This document shows, one piece after another, positions 25,305-34,704 of a stretch of 64,000 nucleotides of DNA (positions are counted from its first letter, which is position 1; every line of letters starts with the position of its first letter). Under the pieces are notes generated by a model. The model saw only the letters and a program-made list of their open reading frames with translations, searched no databases and was not told the origin of the DNA. A program made the translations under genes and the position numbers. This DNA comes from Sulfitobacter sp. S223 (GTDB taxonomy: Bacteria; Pseudomonadota; Alphaproteobacteria; Rhodobacterales; Rhodobacteraceae): positions 3,224,001 to 3,288,000 of the forward strand of contig NZ_CP083560.1 in the NCBI RefSeq assembly GCF_025143825.1, read 5' to 3'.

Positions 25305-26462
25305 ATGAAAGCGCTTCGTCAAATTCTGGTATCGCTCGCGGTAATTGCTGCAGGCCTTTACGTATGGATCACTTATGTACCTGCTGCGCGCCCCTTGCTG
25401 GAACGCGTCGGTATTCTTGACCTTTTGGATATTGAGGCCCCTGCGGAGCAGGCTGCATCGCAGGGTGGTGGCCGATCGCGTGGCGGTGCGACGCCCGTGA
25501 TTGCGGTCACTGTGGGCGAGATGGTGCGAGAGGATCGCATCACGGCGATTGGCGACGGGCGTGCGCGACGATCGGTTACTGTTCGTTCCAATGCAGTCGG
25601 TGTCATCACAGCGCTCAACCTCGCTGCAGGTGGCTACGTGGAGGAAGGAACGCTTATCGTCAAACTTCAGGACGAAGCGGAAAGCATCGCGCTTGAGCAG
25701 GCCCGCATCCAGCTGGAGGATGCCCGCACAGAGGAAGCGCGCATCAAACGCTTGCAGGCCAGCGGCGCTACGACAGAAGTTCGCCTCAAAGAAACCGAAC
25801 TGCTGCTGCGCAACGCGGAACTGTCCGTGCGCCAAGCAGAATTCGACCTTTCCCAGCGCAAGTTTACAGCCCCTATTTCCGGCTGGGTCGGCATCATCAA
25901 TCTGGAAGAGGGCGACCGCGTCAGTGCGCAGGACCAACTGGTTACGATCACGGACCGTTCTGAGATCCTGATCGACTTTCGCGTGCCGGAACGGGCGGTA
26001 CGCAACATCAAGGTTGGCCAGTCTATTCAGGTGATGCCCTTGGGGTTCGACGACAAAGTGCTGACAGGTGAAATCAGCGCGATTGATACCGTGGTTGATC
26101 GGGCAAGCAGAACATTGCTGGTTCAAGGGCGCGTTGCCAATGAGGAGGATCTGCTTCGCGCTGGCATGGCCTTTTCCGTCAATCTTACTTTCCCGGGAAA
26201 TACGCTTTTGTCCATCGCCCCACTGGCAGTGCAATGGTCCAGCGACGGACCGTATGTGTGGGCTGTCCGCGACGGCAAGGCCAGCCAGGTTGTCGTCAAA
26301 ATCGTCCAGCGCAACAGCGATCAGGTCCTTGTGTCCTCTGACGGCCTGGCCGCAGATGACCTTGTCATTACCGAAGGGGTCCAGACCTTGCGCGAAGGGT
26401 CCGAGGTGAGTGTTGTCGAACAGGAAGTGTCCGCCGCCGCCACCGGATCGGAAAAACTGTGA
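25305..26462 (+). CDS. RND efflux periplasmic adaptor (membrane fusion protein)
   Basis: 385 residues. One N-terminal membrane anchor (residues about 5-23) is followed by a low-complexity Gly/Arg linker, a biotinyl-lipoyl-like half (VRSNAVGVITALNLAAGGYVEEGTLIVKL), a coiled-coil hairpin rich in Glu and Arg (ALEQARIQLEDARTEEARIK-type) and the returning half (KFTAPISGWVGIINLEEGDRV). It bridges the inner-membrane pump to an outer-membrane channel. The stop overlaps the GTG start of the pump gene as GTGA, so both are made together. No outer-membrane channel gene is visible nearby, so a shared TolC-like protein is probable. Substrate unknown. Confidence 0.9.
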   Translation: MKALRQILVSLAVIAAGLYVWITYVPAARPLLERVGILDLLDIEAPAEQAASQGGGRSRGGATPVIAVTVGEMVREDRITAIGDGRARRSVTVRSNAVGVITALNLAAGGYVEEGTLIVKLQDEAESIALEQARIQLEDARTEEARIKRLQASGATTEVRLKETELLLRNAELSVRQAEFDLSQRKFTAPISGWVGIINLEEGDRVSAQDQLVTITDRSEILIDFRVPERAVRNIKVGQSIQVMPLGFDDKVLTGEISAIDTVVDRASRTLLVQGRVANEEDLLRAGMAFSVNLTFPGNTLLSIAPLAVQWSSDGPYVWAVRDGKASQVVVKIVQRNSDQVLVSSDGLAADDLVITEGVQTLREGSEVSVVEQEVSAAATGSEKL

Positions 26463-29400
26463 GCGCGCCGACGTCACCCGGAACCGCACTGTTTGTGCGG
26501 CGGCCCATTCTGGCTTTCGTGCTGAATGCGCTGATCGTACTCGCAGGCATCGCGGCGCTTTTCGGTGCCGAAATTCGTGAACTGCCGAACGTGGACCGTC
26601 CGGTGGTGACCATCACAACCCCGTTTGCAGGCGCATCGCCTGAATCGGTGGATCAAGAGCTGACAGGCAGGATTGAAGGTGCCGTCGGGCGTGTGTCAGG
26701 TGTGCGCAGCATCTCTTCCAACTCCCGGTTCGGGCGCAGCCGCGTAACGGTAGAATTCAACGACAACGTCGACATAGACGTGGCGGCAACGGATGTGCGC
26801 GACGCGGTTGCGCGGATCGTCAACCAACTGCCCGAAGATGCGGATCAGCCCGAGATCGTGAAAGCCGATGCCAATGCCCAACCGGTGATGCGCATTGCGG
26901 TCACATCGCCCAGCCGCTCTCCTCAGGAATTAACTGCGATTGTGCAGGACCGCGTAGAAGACCGCCTGATTTCCGTGGAAGGCGTGGCTGACCTGCAAGT
27001 ATACGGCGACCGCGAGCCCATTTTCCGCGTTGATATAGACCAGCTTGGCCTTGCAAGCCGTGGCCTGTCGCTGGGCGATATGCAGCGCGTATTGTCAGGG
27101 GTTGCGTTCGACTCTCCCGCCGGTGATCTGGCAGGAAACAGGCAGTCTATCAACGTGCGCACAACCGCAAGCGTTGCAACAGCCGAAGCGTTCGAAGCGC
27201 TTGAGATCAAGCCCGACGTTCTGATCGGCGATGTTGCCAAGGTCACCCTTGGCCCCGCCAGCGGCGAGACCGCTCTGCGCGCGAATGGCCAACTGGGCCT
27301 TGGCATCGGGATCATCCGGCAGGCCACGTCAAACACGCTCGAAATCTCGGCTAACGTGCGCGAAGTTGTTGCCCAATTGAACGAAACACTGCCTGATGAC
27401 GTGAATATATTCGTGACCTCAGACGATGCCACTTTTATCTCTGGTTCAATCGAAGAAGTTATCAAATCTTTGGGCTTTGCGATCGCTATTGTCGTGGCTG
27501 TGATCTTTCTGTTCCTACGAGATTTCCGCGCCACGCTGATCCCTACTTTGACACTACCTGTCGCCCTGATCGGCACCCTTGCCGCGATATATCTTGCGGG
27601 CTTCTCGATCAATATCCTGACCCTTTTGGCTTTGGTCCTTGCGACAGGGATGGTGGTAGACGATGCCATCGTAGTGCTTGAAAATATCGTGCGGCAGCGC
27701 GCGGCGGGCATGGGCGCACGTGCAGCAGCCGTGAACGGCACAGCACAGGTATTCTTTGCGGTCATCACGACCACTGCTACCCTTGCCGCAGTGTTCGTAC
27801 CGCTGTCATTCCTGCCCGGTCAGGCAGGCGGATTGTTCCGTGAATTCGGCTTCACCCTTGCTATGGCGGTACTTTTGTCTTCGGTCGTCGCGCTCAGCCT
27901 GTGTCCGGTGCTCGCCAGCAGGTTGCTGACCAAGCCCCCTCGACAAGACGCGCGCGGGCCGATGATCTGGCTGGGGGGTAAATTGCAGCAGTTCTACGCC
28001 TTCACGCTAAAAGGTGCTTTGGCGATGCCTTTTGTCATCGTGCTGGTGTCGGTCTTTGTCATGGTCACCGCGATCCTTATGACAACGACCATCCGGCAAG
28101 AGCTTACCCCCCGCGAGGATCGCGCAGTTGCCCTGCTCAGCGTTACAGCCCCGCAGGGCGTGTCGCTGAATTACACCCAATCTAAGATGCAACAGATTGA
28201 GGATTTGATACAGCCGTTGCAGGACGCAGGCGAAGTGACCAACATTTTTTCCATCAGCGGATTTGGAGCCGACAACCGGGGTTTCATGGTCTTCACCCTC
28301 GCGAAATGGCAAGACCGCGCGCGCAGCCAGCAAGACATCGTCGGAGAGATCAACGGCAAGCTGCGCAGCGTCATTGGCGTACGCGCCTTCGCGATCCAAC
28401 CTAACTCTCTCGGCATTCGGGGGGCGGGACGCGGGCTGGCATTCGGGATCACTGGCGATAGCTATGAGCAGTTGTCCGAGGTCGCCGAGACTATGGTGGA
28501 TCGCCTGAGCCAGATCCCCGGCATGGGTCAGGTCCGGCTTGAGTATGAAAGGACCCAACCACAGCTTTTTGTTCAGATCGACCGCGCTCTGGCGGCTGAT
28601 CTTGAAATCGACATCACGGGTCTGGGACAAGCGCTTCAGGCGCTCTTGGACGGCCGCAAGGTCGCCGATGTATTCATTGAGGACAAAAGTTTCGACGTCC
28701 AGATGTTGTCGACCTCCAACCCGATCAATGATCCAGGTGATCTTGAGAATGTCTTTGTTCAGGCCGCAAACGGCCAGATGGTGCCAATGTCGAGCTTTGT
28801 GACGCTCGAAGAGCGCGCGGTCGCACCCGAGCTGGACCGCGAAGGGCAGAACCGATCTGTTGAACTGACAGCCGGTTTGACTCCCGAATTGTCTTTGGGC
28901 GATGCACTGGCTCAGGTGCAGGCCATTGGCGATGAAGTTCTTGCCGACGAAAACCGGATCATCCCGCTGGCGGAAGCTGCCACTTTGGACCAAACAAACT
29001 CTGGAATGCTGCTGACCTTCGGCTTCGCCATTCTGGTCGTGTTCCTTGTGCTCGCCGCTCAATTTGAGAGTTTTGTCTCTGCTGTTGTAGTGATGGCGAC
29101 CGTGCCATTGGGACTGGCATGTGCCGTGTTTGCATTGCTGTTGTCGGGGCAAAGTCTGAACGTTTATAGCCAGATTGGGTTGGTCATCCTGATCGGCATC
29201 ATGGCGAAAAACGGAATCCTCATTGTCGAATTTGCAAACCAGCTACGCGACAAGGGGCAGGATGTGCGTGACGCAATCGTGGATGCGTCCACGATCCGCC
29301 TACGTCCTGTGATGATGACGATGACCTCAACCGTATTGGGCGGCGTGCCTCTTGTCCTATCAACGGGTGCCGGTGCGGAAGCACGCGAAGCACTCGGCTG

Positions 29401-29554
29401 GGTGATTGTTGGGGGGCTTGGCCTTGCGACGTTGTTCACCCTCTATCTGACGCCCGTTGCCTATTTTCTGCTAGCGCGGTTTTCGACCCCGCTGGCGGAA
29501 GAAGAAAAAAGACTACAACAAGAACTGGCAGAGGCACGGACGCAGGATGCGTGA
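26459..29554 (+). CDS. RND efflux pump, HAE1-type inner-membrane permease
   Basis: 1031 residues, a normal length. Twelve membrane segments with two large periplasmic loops are visible. GMVVDDAIVVLENI carries the Asp pair in transmembrane segment 4 used for proton coupling; the second half repeats the motif as LIGIMAKNGILIVEFANQLRDKG. The N-terminal FVRRPILAFVLNALIVLAG and PNVDRPVVTITTPFAGASPESVDQE are typical of the family. It exports hydrophobic compounds by proton exchange together with the upstream adaptor. It begins with GTG overlapping the adaptor stop. No regulator is adjacent, so control cannot be read from context. Confidence 0.92.
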   Translation: MSAPTSPGTALFVRRPILAFVLNALIVLAGIAALFGAEIRELPNVDRPVVTITTPFAGASPESVDQELTGRIEGAVGRVSGVRSISSNSRFGRSRVTVEFNDNVDIDVAATDVRDAVARIVNQLPEDADQPEIVKADANAQPVMRIAVTSPSRSPQELTAIVQDRVEDRLISVEGVADLQVYGDREPIFRVDIDQLGLASRGLSLGDMQRVLSGVAFDSPAGDLAGNRQSINVRTTASVATAEAFEALEIKPDVLIGDVAKVTLGPASGETALRANGQLGLGIGIIRQATSNTLEISANVREVVAQLNETLPDDVNIFVTSDDATFISGSIEEVIKSLGFAIAIVVAVIFLFLRDFRATLIPTLTLPVALIGTLAAIYLAGFSINILTLLALVLATGMVVDDAIVVLENIVRQRAAGMGARAAAVNGTAQVFFAVITTTATLAAVFVPLSFLPGQAGGLFREFGFTLAMAVLLSSVVALSLCPVLASRLLTKPPRQDARGPMIWLGGKLQQFYAFTLKGALAMPFVIVLVSVFVMVTAILMTTTIRQELTPREDRAVALLSVTAPQGVSLNYTQSKMQQIEDLIQPLQDAGEVTNIFSISGFGADNRGFMVFTLAKWQDRARSQQDIVGEINGKLRSVIGVRAFAIQPNSLGIRGAGRGLAFGITGDSYEQLSEVAETMVDRLSQIPGMGQVRLEYERTQPQLFVQIDRALAADLEIDITGLGQALQALLDGRKVADVFIEDKSFDVQMLSTSNPINDPGDLENVFVQAANGQMVPMSSFVTLEERAVAPELDREGQNRSVELTAGLTPELSLGDALAQVQAIGDEVLADENRIIPLAEAATLDQTNSGMLLTFGFAILVVFLVLAAQFESFVSAVVVMATVPLGLACAVFALLLSGQSLNVYSQIGLVILIGIMAKNGILIVEFANQLRDKGQDVRDAIVDASTIRLRPVMMTMTSTVLGGVPLVLSTGAGAEAREALGWVIVGGLGLATLFTLYLTPVAYFLLARFSTPLAEEEKRLQQELAEARTQDA

Positions 29555-29598
29555 AACCTTCCATCCATTTTCCTGACATCGGACACATTGTTTAAAAA

Positions 29599-29675
29599 TG
29601 GCGGCCCCGGAAGGACTTGAACCCTCAACCTCGGACTTAGAAGGTCCTTGCTCTATCCAGTTGAGCTACGGAGCC
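29599..29675 (-). tRNA. tRNA-Arg (anticodon TCT)
   Basis: The minus strand folds into a full cloverleaf of 77 bases including an encoded CCA end. The acceptor stem GGCTCCG pairs with CGGGGCC (one G-U), the D arm is GCTC/GAGC, the anticodon loop CTTCTAA has TCT at 29639-29641, and the T arm has the TTCAAGT loop. The first base pair of the anticodon stem is an A/G mismatch. A run of five T follows the CCA on the minus strand and can serve as terminator. It reads rare AGA codons. Confidence 0.95.
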
Positions 29676-29817
29676 GCACAAACATCAGCGTTTATCTGGT
29701 CGAGACCTTGATCTCTTACCTAACACAATATCGAAGCAGTTAGCGGCTAGGCGATACCATGCTGACGTTGATCGCCGTTATGGGCGAAGTGCGCAGTTCC
29801 ATCAAGAGGCCAGTGCG

Positions 29818-30684
29818 CTATATCTCGCGAAACCATTCCGGCAATATCGTGCGGCAGACATAGTTGATGAACGGGGGCTTTACGATGCCACGCTTCGGGT
29901 CCCGCACCGGATTGTCCCGGATTTCGCGATAGCCCAGCGCAACGGCTTCCTCCCAAGGGAGCTCTTTTGCAGCAGCCATTTTGCGGAAAAAGCGTTTTGC
30001 GTGAAAGTCCGGTTTGGCCCACCCGTTGACGTTCCAATCTTCGCCGACTGTATCCGCAACTGACCGGCGTACTGCGTTGGTTTCCTTTAGCGCTTCGGAA
30101 TTGGCGTGTTTGAGGTGCACAAAATAAACATCGTCGGGCATTTCGAATGGAAAATCTTCGGTCTTGCGATAACCGCAAAAGACACCGTGCCAGCGCAGAG
30201 GCAGCGATTTTCTCACCGCCCATGCCTTGCTGTAATTGCCCGTGATACAGGCGATATTGCGATGCGCCAGAGCCTTGTCTTCTGGCTTGAGAGGCGCATC
30301 GCCATCCACCTCAGCAATGTTCAAACCCAAAGCGAATAGCGCCGGTGCGTTAGTTGTCTCGAACAGTTCTTGAAATGAACCATAGGTGGCCGGATTGAAA
30401 CAAACCAGTTCATCCGCATCCGTCTGGATTACCCAGTCATAGAGGTTACCCAAACCTGATTGGAAATCATTCATGAGATTCAGCCGCACGCGGTCAAAGT
30501 GCCTGAGTTCATCGCGCGGAATGGTAATTATGCTGGCTTCGGGGCAGATTTTTGCAATCTCAGGATCATAGCCATGCGAAATTATGTAGAGGTTTCTATA
30601 GCCCAGATAACTACCATAATGCCGATACCATTGCGCCAGCGCCCAGTAATCACGGTAGACCATTGTTATGGCGCAAATCTTCAT
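29818..30684 (-). CDS. Glycosyltransferase family 2-like protein
   Basis: 288 residues, cytoplasmic. The N-terminus MKICAITMVYRDYWALAQWYRHYG and a WVIQTDADELVCF segment (DxD-type metal site) match the GT2-like group that often has DUF-type annotation in marine alphaproteobacteria. It probably adds a sugar to a surface glycan or lipid. I chose the ATG at 30684 because GAGGA lies 7 bases upstream and the fold begins there; a longer frame adds 37 cysteine-rich unconserved residues. It is a single gene between the tRNA and the two-component genes; no other polysaccharide gene is adjacent. Confidence 0.78.
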   Translation of the reverse strand: MKICAITMVYRDYWALAQWYRHYGSYLGYRNLYIISHGYDPEIAKICPEASIITIPRDELRHFDRVRLNLMNDFQSGLGNLYDWVIQTDADELVCFNPATYGSFQELFETTNAPALFALGLNIAEVDGDAPLKPEDKALAHRNIACITGNYSKAWAVRKSLPLRWHGVFCGYRKTEDFPFEMPDDVYFVHLKHANSEALKETNAVRRSVADTVGEDWNVNGWAKPDFHAKRFFRKMAAAKELPWEEAVALGYREIRDNPVRDPKRGIVKPPFINYVCRTILPEWFREI

Positions 30685-30821
30685 GCCTGAATCCTCATTC
30701 CCTAGTGGGGTAGCGGCACAATCGGGACCAATCAAGAAATTACAGGAACATGACAAGAATTTATGGTTGCTATAGCAGATATGCACTGATCCCATAATCG
30801 GTCAACTGAACGGCACGCCCT

Positions 30822-31280
30822 TCAGGAAAGACCCAAGCAAGATCCATAGGCCGGCGCAGAAGGGTCCTCACAGAGCGTCCAGAATTCATGCAACCTGCGC
30901 AAAACCTCCACAAGCTCGGCCGATGAGTTCGGCTTGACGATGTAGCCGCTCACGTTTTGCTGATATGCGAGGTCTACATCTTTCTTGTTCTCCGAAGTCG
31001 TGAAGACGAAGACCCGCAAACTTTTAAATTCTTCAGATGCCCGAATGGCTTCCAAGAATTCATGCCCGTTCATGCGTGGCATATTGATATCCAGCAAAAC
31101 TACGAAAGGGTGTGCAATGGTCTGCTCATTCAGGTTTACGTCGAGAATGCGCAGTGCCTCTTCTCCGTCACGGGCTATAACGAGCGGATGGGAGATACCA
31201 AATCGTTTGAGGCCACGCTTGAACAATTCGATATCAAGATCGTTATCTTCGACTAGGAGGATTGTCATTTCTTCAGGCAT
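30822..31280 (-). CDS. Single-domain response regulator (CheY/Rcp1-like receiver)
   Basis: 152 residues consisting only of a receiver domain. The acidic pair is E11/D12, the phospho-accepting Asp is D64 in VLLDINMP, and the conserved Lys is K116 in IVKPNSS. There is no DNA-binding or enzymatic output, so it should act by protein contact or as a phosphate relay. The long PFVVLLDINMPRMNGHEFL segment resembles receivers paired with bacteriophytochrome-like kinases. It overlaps the end of the upstream histidine kinase gene by 8 bases, so the kinase is its partner. A start 12 bases later is also possible. Confidence 0.87.
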   Translation of the reverse strand: MPEEMTILLVEDNDLDIELFKRGLKRFGISHPLVIARDGEEALRILDVNLNEQTIAHPFVVLLDINMPRMNGHEFLEAIRASEEFKSLRVFVFTTSENKKDVDLAYQQNVSGYIVKPNSSAELVEVLRRLHEFWTLCEDPSAPAYGSCLGLS

Positions 31281-33099
31281 TTCGCACGCCCTTTGACGAA
31301 GCATTGTCTTTGTTAGCGACAACCACGTTCGGCCAGTCAAAACTAAATACCGCGCCGTTCCCCAACGATGATTGCAACTTTAGCGACTTGCCATGCCGCT
31401 CAACCGATTTCTTGACGATTGCCAGCCCGATACCCGTACTTTCCGGTGCATCGGCCAAGCGGAGCGTTTGGAAAACATCAAATATCCGTTCATGGAACTG
31501 AGGAGCAATACCCGGGCCGTTATCAGACACACTCACGTGGGTGCTGCCACCGTTCTTTGTCGCGCTAACAATAACCTCAAGAGGTTTCGCCCCGTCGTGA
31601 TACTTGATGGCGTTGCCAATCAGGTTTTCAAGAACACCTCTGAAATTGATCGTATCAACGTGCAAGACGGTACAATTTCCTGTCAGGACCAACTGCTCAG
31701 CCGATAGTCCAAAGTCATGACGTAATGCCGCCACCAGCGCGGCCAGATCAAGACGCTCATTATGCTCTGCCGCATTCAAAAGCTGTGAAAACTGGAGAAT
31801 GCCCCCTGTTAGTTGGTTCATGCGCTCTACGCGTTCTTGTATGCGGCCAAGGTTTTCGCGGACTTCCGGATTTGCATCAGGGGAACTGAAATAGTCCTCC
31901 AAATCCTCCTGAATCATTTCTGTCAGCCCACCTATTCCGCGGATCGGCGTTTTAAGGTCATGCGAGGCAACGTATGCATATCGCTCAAGCTGTTCATTCT
32001 TCTCGCAGAGTTGCTCGTTGCTGCTGGCCAATTTGGCAGTCTTTTCTTTTAGCCGTAGTGTCACTGCGTCCGCATAGGCCACAGCTTGGCTATTTGCCCG
32101 CGCCATCATGAACATCAAGGCGATGATAAACCCCTCAATAACCAGGCCCGCCACCAGAATGGCCAAGGGTGAGAAGCGAGAGTTGTCTTGCCGGAATGCG
32201 AGGTCTGACCGCATGTCCAAAAGCCACTCCCTGCCATATAGCTTCACACTGATTTGCTCAGAGAACATCGGGTCTACGTCCACCAGCGGATCATCCATGG
32301 AATGCTCATCATAGATTACCTGATTGCCGTCAGTGATACTGAAACGAATATGGCGCAGGTGTTTGGCAAGAAGGCCATCCATCAATTTTTGAACCACGAA
32401 TGGTGCATATACCGCACCAGCGAATGAAGTCTGCCGCGCAGTTGTATCCTGATGCGGTCCCCCCCTGTAAAACGGCGCATAGAAAAGAAAACCCGGCGTA
32501 TGCCCTGAATCTTGGACCAGTGTGATCGGTCCGGTTATTTGCGCTAACCCGGTGTCACGACTAAGCAAAGCCGCGGAGCGCCGGTTAAGCTCATGTGCAA
32601 CATCCAGCCCGATGGCAGCGGCATTCAGATCTTCAGGCTCGATAAACGTGATCGGCATAAAATATGGCTTGTCATGTTGTGGGTAGATGTCGAAATCAGG
32701 ACGGTCCACCCGCTGGTAAGCCAGATATTCATCAATTTGATCAGGAAATTTAAAGTGTATGATCCCAATGCCGTTGATGCCGGGGTATCTTTCTTCAATA
32801 CGCAAGGTACCTGCGAACTCATGCCATGTTGAATAAGTGATATCAGCGTCATGCGATTTAACGGCGGCGACACCGGCCCAAAGCGCATCTTCGTATTTTG
32901 CCATTCGCTCCAATATCAGTGCGAGCACCTGATCGCGAGAGGCGTCAAAACGTAAACCAATCCGCTTTTTAAGCTGATGTTCGGAAAACTGCCATGCCGC
33001 AATCGTAAGCATCAAGGACATCACGACAATGCAAACATGAAACATCGTGATCCGGCCGGTTGAGGGTAGGTTCAATTGAGACAAGAGGTGGTCCGCCAT
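31273..33099 (-). CDS. Sensor histidine kinase with periplasmic CHASE domain
   Basis: 608 residues. A membrane helix (about 18-38) is followed by a periplasmic CHASE domain (about 75-270, with the conserved YPGINGIGI and GFLFYAPFYRGG segments), a second helix near 310-330, a coiled coil, a HisKA domain with the phospho-His in YVASHDLKTPIRG near residue 380, and an HATPase domain (N box NLIGNAIKYHD, G1 SDNGPGIAP, G2 GIGLAIVKK). CHASE domains sense small extracellular molecules, but the ligand cannot be predicted. The final residues overlap the lone receiver gene. Target of the signal is unknown. Confidence 0.88.
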   Translation of the reverse strand: MADHLLSQLNLPSTGRITMFHVCIVVMSLMLTIAAWQFSEHQLKKRIGLRFDASRDQVLALILERMAKYEDALWAGVAAVKSHDADITYSTWHEFAGTLRIEERYPGINGIGIIHFKFPDQIDEYLAYQRVDRPDFDIYPQHDKPYFMPITFIEPEDLNAAAIGLDVAHELNRRSAALLSRDTGLAQITGPITLVQDSGHTPGFLFYAPFYRGGPHQDTTARQTSFAGAVYAPFVVQKLMDGLLAKHLRHIRFSITDGNQVIYDEHSMDDPLVDVDPMFSEQISVKLYGREWLLDMRSDLAFRQDNSRFSPLAILVAGLVIEGFIIALMFMMARANSQAVAYADAVTLRLKEKTAKLASSNEQLCEKNEQLERYAYVASHDLKTPIRGIGGLTEMIQEDLEDYFSSPDANPEVRENLGRIQERVERMNQLTGGILQFSQLLNAAEHNERLDLAALVAALRHDFGLSAEQLVLTGNCTVLHVDTINFRGVLENLIGNAIKYHDGAKPLEVIVSATKNGGSTHVSVSDNGPGIAPQFHERIFDVFQTLRLADAPESTGIGLAIVKKSVERHGKSLKLQSSLGNGAVFSFDWPNVVVANKDNASSKGVRNA

Positions 33100-33174
33100 G
33101 GTGGTTTTACCCGACCTTAGCGCGCCTTCCTTAAGAATTCCCTGCGCTGCAAATCACCAATCGACACCCGATAC

Positions 33175-34590
33175 TTAGGTAAACTTCGTCCAGAATGACG
33201 CTTTGTGTTTGAACTGGTTCCGGAGGCCCTCAAGATGTGCGTCGTGAGATGCAAAACGCCCATAGTCGTAGATTTCGGCATCTTCCGCCGCGCAATCCAT
33301 GATGAAATCCGCCGCCTGAGCGTACCGCGTTGATTGACCTTCCCAAAGTATGCTGTCGATCATCGCACGCCATAAAAGGACTGCAGCCAGCGGATATCTG
33401 CTGCGCAGCGCCTCGGCCGCCTGAATTAGGACCTCTGATTGGTTGCCATCCAATTCATGTATACGGTTTTCGATCAGCTGCGCTGTAGAACGTAGATCAG
33501 ACCAGGACAAAAAGAACCGCATTGAGGCTGTGACATCGTCAAATGTCATAGCATGCGCCTTGGCCTGATCCTCGGCTTCGATATCTTCGAAATCCGGTAT
33601 CAATTTCAGGTAATCGCGCAAGATTTGCGAATCCAGAGTTTCACAAAAGCAAGCCCAGCGATGGTCTTGGGCCTCTGACACGCGGTCCAGTGCAAACAAG
33701 CATTTTATATAGACACTGTGCCAACGCGCATCCCCTTTGGGCTGTGCGCGCGTGAGAACATCCAGCGCCTCCTCTGCACGTGCGTGCGACATCAGGAGTT
33801 CCGCGACTTGAGCAGCGATAGCAGGCCGCTTCATCTCCGCCTCAGAATATTGCGCGATAAATCCGTCAGTATCATTCTGGACAGTAGCGATTTCCTGCAA
33901 GATCGCCTTTACCAAACGCGCCTTTTGTTCCGCCGCAAAATCCCCGCCGCTGCTGCGCAAATCGCGCAAAAACTGCAGCGCCTCGTGGTCTTGAGGCGTT
34001 TCAGTCACAGATTGTGCGTAAGAATTTACAAGCTCCTTGAGCTGCTCAAGCCCTCTATGGCCCAAAGCTGTTGCAAGCAGCGTGACGCTTCCGTCAAATT
34101 CGCCATACTTGCTGTCACGCACAGCATCCCAAACGCGCTCTGCCAGATCCACCGGGCTGATAGAAGCGCGCGGCGCAATATCTGCAAACCGTGCAATTGC
34201 GGCGCGGAAAACATCGCCGACCTCGCCACGGCTGTCGTCGACGCGGTCATATACCGACGGTGCAAGCTCAATGAACTGCCACAACAGATCAAACGCCTGC
34301 TCAGGTGCCTCTGGCGCAATCTTGTTGGTGATCATGTCCGCTTGCGTTGTCAGATCTTTGACCAGCGCCTTGCGCTTGCGCCAGCCGACATAGCTGGCCG
34401 ATCTGCGGATGGATGCCAACCGCTTGCGCACATCATGGGCCAACTCTTCCGCCCCGAGGTTATGGCTCAATTCCAGCCGCAGGCGGCGCTTGGTCTCCGC
34501 GCTGCCTGTACTGACCTCAATCAACAAGGCAGCAAGGCGTTCGGCCCCGAGGGCAGCAAGATTGGCCTCGTTTAGGGTTTTCTTTGACAT
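33175..34590 (-). CDS. Protein of unknown function (DUF6880-like, SWIM-associated helical repeat type)
   Basis: 471 residues, mostly helical, acidic to neutral, without signal peptide or membrane segment. The N-terminus MSKKTLNEANLAALGAERL and a later GWRKRKALVKDLTTQ plus FDLLWQFIELAPSVYDRVDDSRG are highly characteristic of an uncharacterised family (remembered as DUF6880). The C-terminal two thirds look like short helical repeats similar to TPR/Sel1. The ATG at 34590 is taken because the conserved block begins there; the frame is open 144 bases further upstream. It is divergent from rsgA. Function unknown. Confidence 0.7.
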   Translation of the reverse strand: MSKKTLNEANLAALGAERLAALLIEVSTGSAETKRRLRLELSHNLGAEELAHDVRKRLASIRRSASYVGWRKRKALVKDLTTQADMITNKIAPEAPEQAFDLLWQFIELAPSVYDRVDDSRGEVGDVFRAAIARFADIAPRASISPVDLAERVWDAVRDSKYGEFDGSVTLLATALGHRGLEQLKELVNSYAQSVTETPQDHEALQFLRDLRSSGGDFAAEQKARLVKAILQEIATVQNDTDGFIAQYSEAEMKRPAIAAQVAELLMSHARAEEALDVLTRAQPKGDARWHSVYIKCLFALDRVSEAQDHRWACFCETLDSQILRDYLKLIPDFEDIEAEDQAKAHAMTFDDVTASMRFFLSWSDLRSTAQLIENRIHELDGNQSEVLIQAAEALRSRYPLAAVLLWRAMIDSILWEGQSTRYAQAADFIMDCAAEDAEIYDYGRFASHDAHLEGLRNQFKHKASFWTKFT

Positions 34591-34704
34591 GCTCGTGTCT
34601 CGCATCTGGGCGCTTTGATGAAAAGAGTATTTTCTATGGGCTAATTGCCGCCAGACCAGCAGAAAAGCTTGCATCAAAGCGGGCGCGGGATCATTCAGGT
34701 ACTC

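Noticed and set aside
25134..26489. 451-codon frame on the minus strand opposite the RND adaptor
   Set aside because: It overlaps a well-supported adaptor gene and shows no domain.
28007..29152. 381-codon frame on the minus strand opposite the RND pump
   Set aside because: Low-complexity His/Gln-rich translation opposite a clear pump gene.
29599..29675. tRNA gene as integration site of a mobile element
   Set aside because: No integrase, no direct repeat of the tRNA end and no foreign-looking genes nearby.
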